A stretch of DNA of 17,855 nucleotides from the NCBI RefSeq assembly GCF_034470605.1, contig NZ_JARGYT010000021.1, positions 1 through 17,855 on the forward strand, given 5' to 3'. The notes beneath the pieces were generated by a model. The model was not told where the DNA came from. It did no database searches and worked only from the letters and a program-made list of their open reading frames with translations. Each line of letters starts with the position of its first letter. The first letter of the stretch is position 1. The position numbers and the translations under genes are program-made. Shown piece by piece: positions 7,410 to 15,361 of this stretch. Origin of the DNA: Cyrtobacter comes (GTDB lineage: Bacteria > Pseudomonadota > Alphaproteobacteria > Rickettsiales > Midichloriaceae).

Positions 7410-7920
7410 AGGCCAAGATTAGTATAATTAATGCAAAGATAAATGAGCAAAATAATCCATTCCATATTGAAAGCGATAGGCCCAATATCTCTATGGCAGG
7501 TACGGAGCAGTTTCCGATTGGCGCATCTTTGACAATCATCATCAGCTCTTGAGCAGATGATGGATTTCCAATATAGCCGGTACAAAGTGATTGATATTTA
7601 AAAATTCCCTGTTCTACTCCAAAATGAAAAAAAGATAATAATATATTTATGAATAAGGCGGATAGTATTATAAACATAAAATAAAATCTTATGTTTTTAG
7701 TCACAAGTAGAAATGGGGATGATATCAACATAACAAAAAATGGTACACGTTCATACAAGCACAGTTTACACGGTGCAAGTTGCAGAAAATATTCTGCATA
7801 ATATGCGGATACCAGCGCGGACACGGATGCAAAAAGGCATATGCGTGACACAATATGGTACGCCTTATCTATGTTAGATAAAAAAGAAAAATTATATAAT
7901 AAATTACTCTTATTTTGCAT
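7372..7920 (-). CDS. dsbB: disulfide bond formation protein B
   Basis: DsbB reoxidises the periplasmic oxidase DsbA and passes the electrons to ubiquinone. It has four hydrophobic segments (about residues 22-45, 60-75, 78-98 and 150-172). The first periplasmic cysteine pair is C51/C54 in APCKLCLYER and the second is C113 and C138 in the loop between helices 3 and 4. A GLSLSIWNG motif (147-155) begins the last helix, as in alphaproteobacterial DsbB. The 182-residue length is normal. The start ATG at 7920 has one of the few clear Shine-Dalgarno sequences in the window, AAGGA, 6 bases upstream. It precedes and overlaps coq7. The partner DsbA is not encoded nearby. Confidence 0.93.
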   Translation of the reverse strand: MQNKSNLLYNFSFLSNIDKAYHIVSRICLFASVSALVSAYYAEYFLQLAPCKLCLYERVPFFVMLISSPFLLVTKNIRFYFMFIILSALFINILLSFFHFGVEQGIFKYQSLCTGYIGNPSSAQELMMIVKDAPIGNCSVPAIEILGLSLSIWNGLFCSFIFALIILILAYAYSNKIKKRVY

Positions 7921-7983
7921 CAGAATTCCTTGTTTCTCAGGGAGCTAAGGTAGCATAAAATTTTCACTGAGGAAAATGATATG

Positions 7984-8012
7984 TTGAATTTTTATATATT
8001 AAGGGGTATAAG
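7984..8012 (+). promoter_or_regulatory. sigma70-type promoter for fabZ and downstream genes
   Basis: TTGAAT (7984-7989), a 17-base spacer and TATAAG (8007-8012) lie 29 bases before the fabZ ATG. It is the best promoter match in the dsbB-fabZ divergent gap. Confidence 0.55.
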
Positions 8013-8041
8013 CTCGATTATTCCTAGTAATCTTGGTATAT

Positions 8042-8473
8042 ATGAAAGGTATTAATATAGAAGAGATCAAGAAAATTATTCCACACAGATCGCCGTTTTT
8101 GATGATAGATAGAGTTAGTTCGATAACGCCTCAAGAGCGTATTTCTGCTATAAAATGCCTATCTTCAAATGAGCCCTATCTTGTTGGTCATTTTCCAAGT
8201 TTTGCTGTGATGCCTGGTGTCTTAATTATTGAGGCAATGGCACAGGCTGCTGCGGTTTTAGCGCTTTATGGTAATGCTAATCCAGAAGGTAAGATAGCTT
8301 ATTTTATCTCTATAGATAATGCTAAGTTTCTAAAAAAAGTTGTACCTGGTGATGTTTTAAAAATAGATATACAAAAAGTAGGGGCAAAATTAGGTCTTTG
8401 GAAGTTTAAAGGAGAGGTTTTCGTAGAGCAAGATTTAGTATGTCGTGCTGAGTTTTCTGCAATGATGGCTTGA
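8042..8473 (+). CDS. fabZ: 3-hydroxyacyl-[acyl-carrier-protein] dehydratase
   Basis: FabZ dehydrates 3-hydroxyacyl-ACP to trans-2-enoyl-ACP in type II fatty acid synthesis. This 143-residue hot-dog-fold protein has PHRSPFLMIDRV (14-25), the catalytic His in GHFP (H50) and the catalytic Glu in MPGVLIIEAMAQ (E64). The usual Pro in the segment after GHFP is replaced (SFAVMPG). The ATG at 8042 is preferred over an in-frame TTG at 8033. It is not beside lpxD, lpxA or lpxB, its common partners, but heads a tight run with a PAP2-like membrane protein and an EamA transporter. Confidence 0.95.
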   Translation: MKGINIEEIKKIIPHRSPFLMIDRVSSITPQERISAIKCLSSNEPYLVGHFPSFAVMPGVLIIEAMAQAAAVLALYGNANPEGKIAYFISIDNAKFLKKVVPGDVLKIDIQKVGAKLGLWKFKGEVFVEQDLVCRAEFSAMMA

Positions 8474-8481
8474 TATTTTTT

Positions 8482-9297
8482 ATGCAGAATATTTTAGAGC
8501 AGTATTATAATATAATCAGGTTATTTACTAATTGTCCTAATGAGTTACTAATATTCATCTATTATATAGTTGATAGGAGGATTGCTGTTCTTTCTATGCT
8601 TATAAGATGTTTGGTTATTCCTCCTGTTGGGATGCTAAAATCGTGGTGGATGGTCACAATAGATCCGTTGTTAAAAAATTCTAGATCAGATTTTTCATTC
8701 CCAAGTACTCATACAGTTTCAATCTCGATGCCATATTTTGGTCTTGCAATAGGCTTAAAAAGATGGGGGGCGGTTTTATATATGCTTTATCCGATTTTTA
8801 TTATCAGTATTTGTGGCTCGTATGAATTTTTCCATTTCCATTCACATTATGATGTGCTTGCGGGCGCTGGCATATCGCTGATAGGTTATGTTTTAATACA
8901 GATCTCTCATCAATTGGTGAAAAAAGATAGGGTTCTTGGATACGTTGTAATAGTATTTACAATACTATTAAGTTATTCATTACTATTTTTGGTAGGAGAT
9001 TGCAAGATATTGCAGAAATACCATATAATTATGTTTATAAGCATTGTGTTTATGACTTGCACATTGGGTGCCGCTGGTACTTTTGATAAAGATTTACCAA
9101 AAGGATTAATTGCTAGATTTCCTTCTCTTTTTATAGCACTTGCTTTATTTAAGCTTCTGAGCTTTACTCAGCTTTTGGGTATCAGTAGCTGGTCAATAGA
9201 GCTTTTAAAAGGTCTATTGCTCCCATTTGTTATATTTGTGTTACCAGATATGCTTGTATCAACTGTTTTTGGTAAATTGCGCTCTTCAAGTGGCTAA
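8482..9297 (+). CDS. PAP2-superfamily-like membrane phosphatase
   Basis: The protein has about 271 residues and eight or so hydrophobic segments. PAP2 acid-phosphatase motif 2 appears as FSFPSTHT (close to the usual PSGH), and motif 3 as FHFHSHYDVLAG, keeping the His and Asp of the HxxxD core but not the SR that normally starts it; motif 1 (KX6RP) is not evident. The family dephosphorylates lipid substrates such as phosphatidic acid, phosphatidylglycerophosphate or undecaprenyl pyrophosphate in the membrane. The substrate here cannot be told. The ATG at 8482 lies 8 bases after fabZ; a TTG at 8470 overlapping the fabZ stop codon is an alternative. The eamA-type gene follows closely. The divergent motifs leave room for a catalytically altered member. 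Confidence 0.7.
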   Translation: MQNILEQYYNIIRLFTNCPNELLIFIYYIVDRRIAVLSMLIRCLVIPPVGMLKSWWMVTIDPLLKNSRSDFSFPSTHTVSISMPYFGLAIGLKRWGAVLYMLYPIFIISICGSYEFFHFHSHYDVLAGAGISLIGYVLIQISHQLVKKDRVLGYVVIVFTILLSYSLLFLVGDCKILQKYHIIMFISIVFMTCTLGAAGTFDKDLPKGLIARFPSLFIALALFKLLSFTQLLGISSWSIELLKGLLLPFVIFVLPDMLVSTVFGKLRSSSG

Positions 9298-9308
9298 AAT
9301 TAGCGGTG

Positions 9309-10181
9309 ATGTCTTTGAATAATAAATCCCAGAGCGTTCTACTCATTATTGGGGCATCTTTTTTGAATGTTATTAATAACAATCTACAAAAATATCTAAT
9401 CTCCAGTAATGTCAGTGGGGTCTTAATGTTCTTTTATATAAGCGCATTTGGCATGCTTGTGATGCTCCCTGTTGTTTTTTTCAAAAAAAATGAAATAAAA
9501 ATGCTGTTTTATAATAAAAAGATAGCATTATTAAATTTTTTGAGAGGTGGGGTTGGGTTATTAGGGTTTTTATTTTGGATATCTGCACTGGATAAAGTAT
9601 CGATATCACAATGTGTTGCGATAAGTTTTACCACACCATTATTCATTACTCTTTTAGCATCTATCTTTCTAAAAGAAAAGGTATCAAGGATGCACTGGGT
9701 ACTATTGTTTATTGGCTTTATTGGTACTTTAACAATCTTAAGGCCAACAAAAAATTTAAATCTTTATTCTTTTTATCCTCTTTTTGCTTCATTTTTATGG
9801 GCTTGTAGTGCGTTGATACTTAAAATAATGTCTACAAATTACAGCATATCATCCGCTGTATTTCTTCCAAAATTTATAAAATTCCTTATTGCCCTTGTTG
9901 TGTTGATTCTATTTAAAGATACAGAACATTATGTATTACAAGAATCTAATCTTATCTTGGGCCTGGTTGTCATATCACTAATTAATTTGGCTGTAGTTAT
10001 TATGATGGCTATTGCATATAGAAGTGTGGCTATAAGTGTTGTTATACCGTTTGATTTCACTAGGTTAATATTTTCCGCAATTATGGATTATATACTTTAT
10101 GCAGAATTAATTGGGTATATGACTGCTATTGGGGCTTGTTTGATAATAATTTCATCTACCTGCATATACAAAAGGGGCTGA
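9309..10181 (+). CDS. EamA/DMT-family transporter
   Basis: This inner-membrane protein of about 290 residues has ten predicted hydrophobic segments arranged as two five-helix repeats (about 10-145 and 155-288), which is the EamA drug/metabolite-transporter pattern. Recognisable family traits are the FLRGGVGLLGFLFWISALDKVS region in repeat one, SFTTPLFITLLASIFLKE after it, and the matching IPFDFTRLIFSAIMDYILYAE stretch in repeat two. In Rickettsiales such carriers import host metabolites, S-adenosylmethionine being a known example in Rickettsia, but the substrate cannot be read here. GTG at 9306 directly before the ATG is an equally possible start. It is third in the fabZ run, 8-11 bases after the PAP2-like gene, and is followed by a stem-loop. 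Confidence 0.85.
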   Translation: MSLNNKSQSVLLIIGASFLNVINNNLQKYLISSNVSGVLMFFYISAFGMLVMLPVVFFKKNEIKMLFYNKKIALLNFLRGGVGLLGFLFWISALDKVSISQCVAISFTTPLFITLLASIFLKEKVSRMHWVLLFIGFIGTLTILRPTKNLNLYSFYPLFASFLWACSALILKIMSTNYSISSAVFLPKFIKFLIALVVLILFKDTEHYVLQESNLILGLVVISLINLAVVIMMAIAYRSVAISVVIPFDFTRLIFSAIMDYILYAELIGYMTAIGACLIIISSTCIYKRG

Positions 10182-10254
10182 TAATGCGGTGATTTTAGAA
10201 AAGTAACGAAACTTACATCGGTTTTTATGGCACTTTGGCTTGCCACAAAGGCAA

Positions 10255-10286
10255 AAAGCCATGCGCGCAAAAACACCCATGGCTTT
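10255..10286. terminator. bidirectional stem-loop between convergent genes
   Basis: AAAGCCATG (10255-10263) and CATGGCTTT (10278-10286) form a perfect 9-bp stem with a 14-base loop. On the minus strand the stem runs into a TTTTT tract, giving a good rho-independent terminator for the outer-membrane protein gene, whose stop is 18 bases away; on the plus strand it can end the fabZ-to-eamA transcript with a weaker T-run. Confidence 0.7.
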
Positions 10287-10304
10287 ATCTTTAATTAAAT
10301 TAGC

Positions 10305-11144
10305 TTAAAACGCCATACCAGCTGTAATTCCAACATAGTGTGCGCCAGTTAGCTTATAATTTCCACCACCTGATACATCGCCCTTTCCTATCTCAGTATC
10401 ATTTATCTTATCTGCAGCTGCATTAAGCGCGGCTTTAAATTCTGCCAAATTATATTCATAGCATAAGCCGACCATAAAACCACTATCAAGATGGAACATG
10501 AAATCAGCGCCAGCTCTCATACCAAGTGCAGATTCAAAGCTTCTTGATGCATTTGCTGGTAAAGTTGCATTACGGGTAACGGATTGCTTAGGGTCTTCTT
10601 TAGCTAGAGCAGAGTCAGCTGCCCATTGATATGACATATCAGCAGCGTTTAAAATTCTTGTCCAATTAAGTGTTGGGCCAACTTTAAATGCAACTGAGAA
10701 AGAATCTGTTAAGTGTGTGCAGAATCTTGCATTCAGGCCTATTGTAGCCATGCTGAATTTTACTTCACTAGTACCCTCTTTTGCGCCGCCTACATAAGTA
10801 TTTGCAGGTTTAGCTGCCATTTCATGCATATAACCAAAATTCAAGCCAATACCCATATTTGGCATCATAAGGTATGTGGCTTCTATACCACCTGCAACGC
10901 CATAAGGAAATTTGCTTACGCTATCTTCAAACGGTACTTCTATTTTAGAAAGTTTATCTTTGGAAGTTGCGTTTTGTGTCATTCCATCTAAATAAGCGCC
11001 AAATTTATATGTGCTACCAACACCAAGTGAGCCAGTTACTAATAAGCCCATTTTATCTTCATCGTTAGTATTTGTCATAGCAAAGGCAGATGCGCCTGAG
11101 CAGAGTAGGGCCGCAACGCCTACAGAAATTATTTTTTTACTCAT
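10305..11144 (-). CDS. outer-membrane beta-barrel surface protein
   Basis: The 279-residue protein starts with a clear Sec signal peptide (KK, then a hydrophobic core, then ASAFA; cleavage near residue 20-22). The rest alternates polar and hydrophobic residues with many Gly and aromatic residues, as in small beta barrels, and ends in Phe, the usual C-terminal signal for BAM-mediated assembly. Strand-like blocks include GLLVTGSLGVGS, GIGLNFGYMHEM, VAFKVGPTLNW, GFMVGLCYEY and HYVGITAGMAF. Rickettsiales surface antigens of the Msp2/P44/OMP class are of similar size, but homology to them is my inference. It is monocistronic, with a near-consensus promoter and a strong terminator, and base composition looks less AT-rich than its neighbours, so it is probably highly expressed. 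The ATG at 11144 has no Shine-Dalgarno. Confidence 0.82.
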   Translation of the reverse strand: MSKKIISVGVAALLCSGASAFAMTNTNDEDKMGLLVTGSLGVGSTYKFGAYLDGMTQNATSKDKLSKIEVPFEDSVSKFPYGVAGGIEATYLMMPNMGIGLNFGYMHEMAAKPANTYVGGAKEGTSEVKFSMATIGLNARFCTHLTDSFSVAFKVGPTLNWTRILNAADMSYQWAADSALAKEDPKQSVTRNATLPANASRSFESALGMRAGADFMFHLDSGFMVGLCYEYNLAEFKAALNAAADKINDTEIGKGDVSGGGNYKLTGAHYVGITAGMAF

Positions 11145-11178
11145 TGTAAAATATAAATAAAGTTTAGTACATAGATGA

Positions 11179-11207
11179 TTATTAGCAAAGTTACAATGTG
11201 ATCACAA
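11179..11207 (-). promoter_or_regulatory. promoter of the outer-membrane protein gene, with a dyad over the -35
   Basis: On the minus strand TTGTGA (11207-11202), a 17-base spacer and TAATAA (11184-11179) form a good sigma70-type promoter; the predicted transcript begins about 28 bases before the ATG. The perfect 10-base palindrome TGTGATCACA (11197-11206) covers most of the -35 and would suit a dimeric regulator. Confidence 0.6.
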
Positions 11208-11245
11208 GGGTAAAATACTAAAGAAGTTGAAGTTTTTAGATTCTT

Positions 11246-11261
11246 GTTGCTTTAAAGCAAC
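11246..11261. repeat. 16-base perfect palindrome
   Basis: GTTGCTTTAAAGCAAC is self-complementary over all 16 bases. It sits in the roughly 300-base divergent gap between the outer-membrane protein gene and gatA. No T-run follows on either strand, so it is more likely a protein-binding dyad than a terminator. Confidence 0.5.
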
Positions 11262-11381
11262 TCTTAATGTTTGTTATCTATCTATATATACTTGTATTCC
11301 ATGAATGTTTTTATGTGTAAATCTTGGGTAATTTGCCGTAGTTAAGATTGTATGTTTAAACTTTCAATTTAGTTGCGGCCA

Positions 11382-11410
11382 TTGATATATGCTTTTTTCT
11401 TTCATATAAC
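11382..11410 (+). promoter_or_regulatory. sigma70-type promoter for gatA
   Basis: TTGATA (11382-11387), a 17-base spacer and TATAAC (11405-11410) give a near-consensus promoter with a predicted 5' leader of about 26 bases. No Shine-Dalgarno precedes the gatA ATG. Confidence 0.6.
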
Positions 11411-11442
11411 GAGCTGGTATAGATGTTTTGTCAATTTCGTAG

Positions 11443-12906
11443 ATGAAAGAGCTTTTATCCTGGGGTATTAGAGAGTTAATTTCTGCTCTAAAAATAAGAA
11501 AAATTTCTGCCATTGAGCTTGCTAAGGCATATATAGAGCGCGCCCAGGAATGTAGAGATCTAAATATGTATGTATATGAAACTTTTGATCTTGCGTTGAA
11601 GCAAGCAAAAGAATCTGATGAGCGCTATGCAAGATCTCGCGAATTTTCGTTAGATGGGATACCTATTGCTGTTAAAGATATATTCTGTACAGAAGGTATC
11701 AGAACTACTGCATGCTCAAAAATGCTGGAAAATTTTATCCCGCCATATGAATCTACGGTAACAGATAGGCTATTTAAGCATGGGGCCGTTATGATTGGAA
11801 AGGCTAATATGGATGAATTTGCAATGGGCTCATCTAATTGTCATAGCTATTTTGGGGCGGCGTTGAACCCTTGGAAAAGGAATGATAATCCAAATTTAAA
11901 AATGGTTCCTGGAGGCTCATCAGGTGGCTCTGCTGCAGCTGTTGCGGCAAGAGCATGCGTTGCTTCTCTTGGAACTGATACCGGTGGCTCTGTTAGGCAA
12001 CCTGCATCATTTTGTGGAATAGTTGGGGCGAAGCCTACATACGGTAGATGCTCAAGGTATGGCATTATATCATTTGCTAGTTCGTTAGATCAGGCCGGTG
12101 TATTTGCACGCTCTGTTGAGGATTGCGCAATACTTTTTGAAAAAATTTGTGGTGTAGATGAGAAAGATCCAACTACATCACCGGAGCCAGTGCCGAATTT
12201 TGTATCATCTGTCAAAAATTCAATATCCGGTATGAAAATAGGCATTCCTAAAGAATACATAATTGATGGGATTAGTGATGAGATACTTTCTTTATGGAAT
12301 AAAGGTAAGGAATATCTAAAAGATGCTGGGGCTCAGATTGTAGATATATCTTTGCCGCACACCAAATATTCATTGGCGGTATATTATGTAATTGCCCCTG
12401 CGGAGGCATATTCTAATTTCTCCAGGTATGATGGTGTAAGGTATGGCTATAGACCAAAAGAGGCTAAAAATTTTGAAGAGTTAGTTTCAGAATCAAGGGG
12501 GGGCGGCTTTGGTATTGAGGTCAAAAGAAGGATGTTGCTTGGTAATTATATACTCTCTTCGTCAGAATATGATTCTTCATTTGTTAAGGCTCAGAAGGTA
12601 AGGAGGTTAATACAGAATGATTTCCTGAATGCATTTGAGCAAGTTGATGCTATACTTGTTCCAACAGCGCCTTCGGTTGCATTTGATACAGAGAATCAGC
12701 CGACTGATCCGGTACTTATGTATTTGAACGATATATTTACTGTAGTAGCAAATTTAGCGGGCCTTCCCGGTATTTCTGTGCCTACAGTATTGGGAGATGG
12801 TGGTTTACCACTTGGTTTGCAAATAATAAGCAAACCTTTTGATGAGGCTTCCATGTTTAAAATTGCTCATAAAATAGAAACTGCTGCGCAATTTCCATTC
12901 CTATAG
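11443..12906 (+). CDS. gatA: Asp-tRNA(Asn)/Glu-tRNA(Gln) amidotransferase subunit A
   Basis: GatA is the glutaminase subunit of GatCAB, which converts mischarged Glu-tRNA(Gln) (and in some bacteria Asp-tRNA(Asn)) to the correct amide. This 487-residue protein is full length. The amidase-signature triad is intact: K78 in IAVKDIF, the cis-Ser S159 in PGGSSGGS and the nucleophile S183 in GTDTGGSVRQP. The start at 11443 gives the typical short N-terminus. gatC and gatB are not next to it; fumC follows after a hairpin. Alphaproteobacteria rely on GatCAB at least for Gln-tRNA, and the tRNA-Asn in this window could be a second substrate if AsnRS is missing, which cannot be judged here. Confidence 0.96.
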   Translation: MKELLSWGIRELISALKIRKISAIELAKAYIERAQECRDLNMYVYETFDLALKQAKESDERYARSREFSLDGIPIAVKDIFCTEGIRTTACSKMLENFIPPYESTVTDRLFKHGAVMIGKANMDEFAMGSSNCHSYFGAALNPWKRNDNPNLKMVPGGSSGGSAAAVAARACVASLGTDTGGSVRQPASFCGIVGAKPTYGRCSRYGIISFASSLDQAGVFARSVEDCAILFEKICGVDEKDPTTSPEPVPNFVSSVKNSISGMKIGIPKEYIIDGISDEILSLWNKGKEYLKDAGAQIVDISLPHTKYSLAVYYVIAPAEAYSNFSRYDGVRYGYRPKEAKNFEELVSESRGGGFGIEVKRRMLLGNYILSSSEYDSSFVKAQKVRRLIQNDFLNAFEQVDAILVPTAPSVAFDTENQPTDPVLMYLNDIFTVVANLAGLPGISVPTVLGDGGLPLGLQIISKPFDEASMFKIAHKIETAAQFPFL

Positions 12907-12911
12907 TAAGA

Positions 12912-12927
12912 TGGACCCTATGGTCCA
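12912..12927 (+). other. hairpin in the gatA-fumC gap
   Basis: TGGACC-CTAT-GGTCCA forms a 6-bp stem with a 4-base loop in the 39-base gap. No T-run follows, so it may partially attenuate, stabilise an mRNA end or separate the two messages rather than terminate fully. Confidence 0.45.
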
Positions 12928-12945
12928 ATATTACTATAAACTATT

Positions 12946-14334
12946 ATGTTTAGAACGGAAAGTGATACAATGGGGGTGGTTAATGTACCCTCAGATAAAT
13001 ACTGGGGGGCGCAAACTCAGCGCTCTTTAGAAAATTTCAAAATAGGAAATGAAAAGATGCCGTTGCCCCTTATCAAGGCGATAGCAACAATAAAAAAGGT
13101 ATCTGCTATTGTGAACAGCGAAATTGCTGGTTTGGATAAAAATATTGCGAGCTATATAATTAAGGCTGCAAACGAGGTAATAGAAGGTAAATTAGATGAG
13201 CATTTCCCGCTATCAGTATGGCAAACGGGCTCTGGTACTCAAACCAATATGAATGTGAATGAAGTTATCTCTAATAGGGCAATAGAGATGATGGGCGGTA
13301 AGCCTGGTAGCAAATCACCAGTACATCCAAATGATCATGTAAATATGGGGCAGTCTTCTAATGATACGTTCCCAACTGCCATGCATATTGCCTCCGTAAT
13401 ACATATACGGGAGAAGCTGATTCCATCATTGATGGAAATGAGAGAGTGCTTTGACGCTAAAGTTAAGGAATTCGATCATATCATAAAAATAGGAAGGACG
13501 CATATGCAGGATGCTACGCCAATCACATTGGGACAGGAATTTTCTTCATACGCATATCAAATGAAATATTCTATAGAGAGGATAGAGGCGTGTATGGGGA
13601 GGTTGCTAATGATTGCACAGGGCGGCACGGCTGTTGGTACTGGAATAAATACAAAGAAGGGTTTTGCGGAAAAATTTTCACAGGCCTTATCAAATGAGCT
13701 TGGCTATAGTTTTACCAGTGCAGAGAATAAGTTTGAGGCGCTTGCAGCTAGTGATGCAATAGTAGAATTAAGTGGTGCATTAAATACCGTTGCATGCAGT
13801 GTAATGAAGATAGCAAATGATATTAGGATACTTTCCTCCGGCCCTAGATGCGGAATTGCAGAAATATCGTTGCCAGCAAACGAGCCTGGGTCTTCCATAA
13901 TGCCTGGGAAGATAAATCCAACACAGTGTGAAGCCATTACTATGGTATGTGCTAAGATTATGGGTAACCACACCTCTATAAGCATAGGCGGTTCAAGTGG
14001 TCACTTGCAGTTGAATGTTTTTAGACCATTAATGATATATTCATTGTTGCAATCCATAGAATTATTATCTGATTCCCTTAACAGTTTTAGATCTCATTGT
14101 ATTGCTGGTATAAAAGCTAATTTTAAAAATATAGATAAGTTTTTACATAACTCATTGATGTTAGTTACGCCTATAGCAAAACGTTTTGGGTATGATGTGG
14201 CTGCTAAGCTTGCCAAGTATGCTTATGATAACGATATCAGTCTAGAGGAGGCCTCTATTAAAAGTAGAGTGCTATCGAAAGAGGAGTTTCAATCCATGGT
14301 TGACCCCGCGCATATGATATTACCAGAGGCTTAA
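12946..14334 (+). CDS. fumC: class II fumarate hydratase
   Basis: FumC is the iron-free, heat-stable fumarase that interconverts fumarate and malate in the TCA cycle as a homotetramer. The 462-residue length is standard. Family motifs are intact: TGSGTQTNMNVNEV (94-107), SSNDTFPTAMH (137-147), GRTHMQDATP with H186 (183-192) and the signature GSSIMPGKIN (315-324). The ATG at 12946 lies 39 bases after gatA on the same strand. A retained TCA enzyme fits the respiratory, glycolysis-poor metabolism of Rickettsiales. Confidence 0.97.
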   Translation: MFRTESDTMGVVNVPSDKYWGAQTQRSLENFKIGNEKMPLPLIKAIATIKKVSAIVNSEIAGLDKNIASYIIKAANEVIEGKLDEHFPLSVWQTGSGTQTNMNVNEVISNRAIEMMGGKPGSKSPVHPNDHVNMGQSSNDTFPTAMHIASVIHIREKLIPSLMEMRECFDAKVKEFDHIIKIGRTHMQDATPITLGQEFSSYAYQMKYSIERIEACMGRLLMIAQGGTAVGTGINTKKGFAEKFSQALSNELGYSFTSAENKFEALAASDAIVELSGALNTVACSVMKIANDIRILSSGPRCGIAEISLPANEPGSSIMPGKINPTQCEAITMVCAKIMGNHTSISIGGSSGHLQLNVFRPLMIYSLLQSIELLSDSLNSFRSHCIAGIKANFKNIDKFLHNSLMLVTPIAKRFGYDVAAKLAKYAYDNDISLEEASIKSRVLSKEEFQSMVDPAHMILPEA

Positions 14335-14442
14335 AATATATCGTAATATTACTTGATAATTGCGAGTAATCGTATTATTAAGGTTTAATATATTTATACG
14401 TGCATTTATTGCCATTATATGTAATTGTTTATTTCTTGTAGC

Positions 14443-14466
14443 TGTGATATTCACACAAAAATGTGT
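14443..14466. promoter_or_regulatory. overlapping dyads upstream of the response regulator
   Basis: TGTGA-TAT-TCACA (14443-14455) and ACACA-AAAA-TGTGT (14453-14466) overlap in the fumC-to-regulator gap. The first shares both half-sites with the palindrome at the outer-membrane protein promoter but has a 3-base spacer. The rest of 14335-14559 is AT-rich, with an imperfect stem at 14344-14377 that may end the fumC message. Confidence 0.4.
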
Positions 14467-14559
14467 TTGTAGGCCCTTTTATACAACTTTTTGTTTATAG
14501 TTTTTATGCAGCTTCACTTGGGTATTTACTTAATATATTGAATTAGTTAGTCTAGTATT

Positions 14560-15297
14560 ATGGCCGATGTAGTTAAACCTGTTATACTCTTGGTTGAGGA
14601 CGATAAAGCTGTCTCAACTGTACTTTCTTATAATTTGAGAAAAAATGGTTATGCTGTGCATATTATAGAAAGTGGTGAAGAGGCTATGAACAAAATTCTT
14701 CAGTGTCACCCTGATCTTGTTATACTTGATTGGGTGCTTGGCGGTAAGAGTGGTATAGATGTGTGTAGAGAGATGCGCGCATTGAAGAGCACAAAGAATA
14801 TACCTGTAATAATGCTAACTGCAAAGAATCATGATATGGATAAGGTTGCTGGATTTGATGCTGGAGCTGATGATTACATTTCGAAGCCATTTTCTCCACT
14901 TGAATTGATCTCAAGGATTAAGTCTGTCTTTAGAAGGATAAGACCTGCATTCTCCGAGAGTATTTTACGTTTTTATGATGTAGAAATGCGGCTTGAGAGT
15001 TGTGCCGTAGTTAGAAATAGCAAAGAGATAAAGCTTGCGCCAATAGAATTTCAAATTTTACAAATAATGATGGAGAGACCTGGCACTGTTCTTAATAGAA
15101 ACGAGTTGATACAAAAGGTATGGGAGGGTAGGACAGAAGTGAATTATAGAACTGTAGATGTTCATATAACAAGGCTTAGAAAAGCGCTTTTAACAGCAAG
15201 CAATGATGATTTTGATATAATAAGGACTGTACGTCTTGCTGGGTATAAATTGCAGATGCCAAAAAATGTAAAACAAAGTGAGTCACAAGGTGGTTAA
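14560..15297 (+). CDS. OmpR/PhoB-family response regulator
   Basis: This 245-residue two-component regulator has an N-terminal receiver domain (about 7-122) with acidic D14/D15, phospho-acceptor D57 in LVILDWVLGG, T87 and K109 in SKPF. A winged-helix DNA-binding domain follows (about 138-235), with APIEFQILQIMMERPGTVLNR, VDVHITRLRKAL and IRTVRLAGYKL, which most resembles PhoB of alphaproteobacteria. All switch residues are present, so phosphorylation control is expected. No histidine kinase is adjacent, so its partner (a PhoR, PleC or CckA-like kinase) is elsewhere. ftsZ follows 64 bases downstream. PhoB is the best family match but CtrA-like or other OmpR-type regulators are not fully excluded. 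Confidence 0.87.
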   Translation: MADVVKPVILLVEDDKAVSTVLSYNLRKNGYAVHIIESGEEAMNKILQCHPDLVILDWVLGGKSGIDVCREMRALKSTKNIPVIMLTAKNHDMDKVAGFDAGADDYISKPFSPLELISRIKSVFRRIRPAFSESILRFYDVEMRLESCAVVRNSKEIKLAPIEFQILQIMMERPGTVLNRNELIQKVWEGRTEVNYRTVDVHITRLRKALLTASNDDFDIIRTVRLAGYKLQMPKNVKQSESQGG

Positions 15298-15361
15298 TTA
15301 ATGTTTTTTATGTTATTATGCCACATTCATAATAAGTGGAACTTTTACTGCTATTCTAAAT

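Noticed and set aside
10713..10991. Plus-strand 92-codon frame inside the outer-membrane protein gene
   Set aside because: It has no recognisable family, and the minus-strand gene has a signal peptide, promoter and terminator.
11197..11206. Classical CRP site at the surface protein promoter
   Set aside because: CRP sites have a 6-base spacer between TGTGA and TCACA; here there is none, so only an unspecified dyad is claimed.
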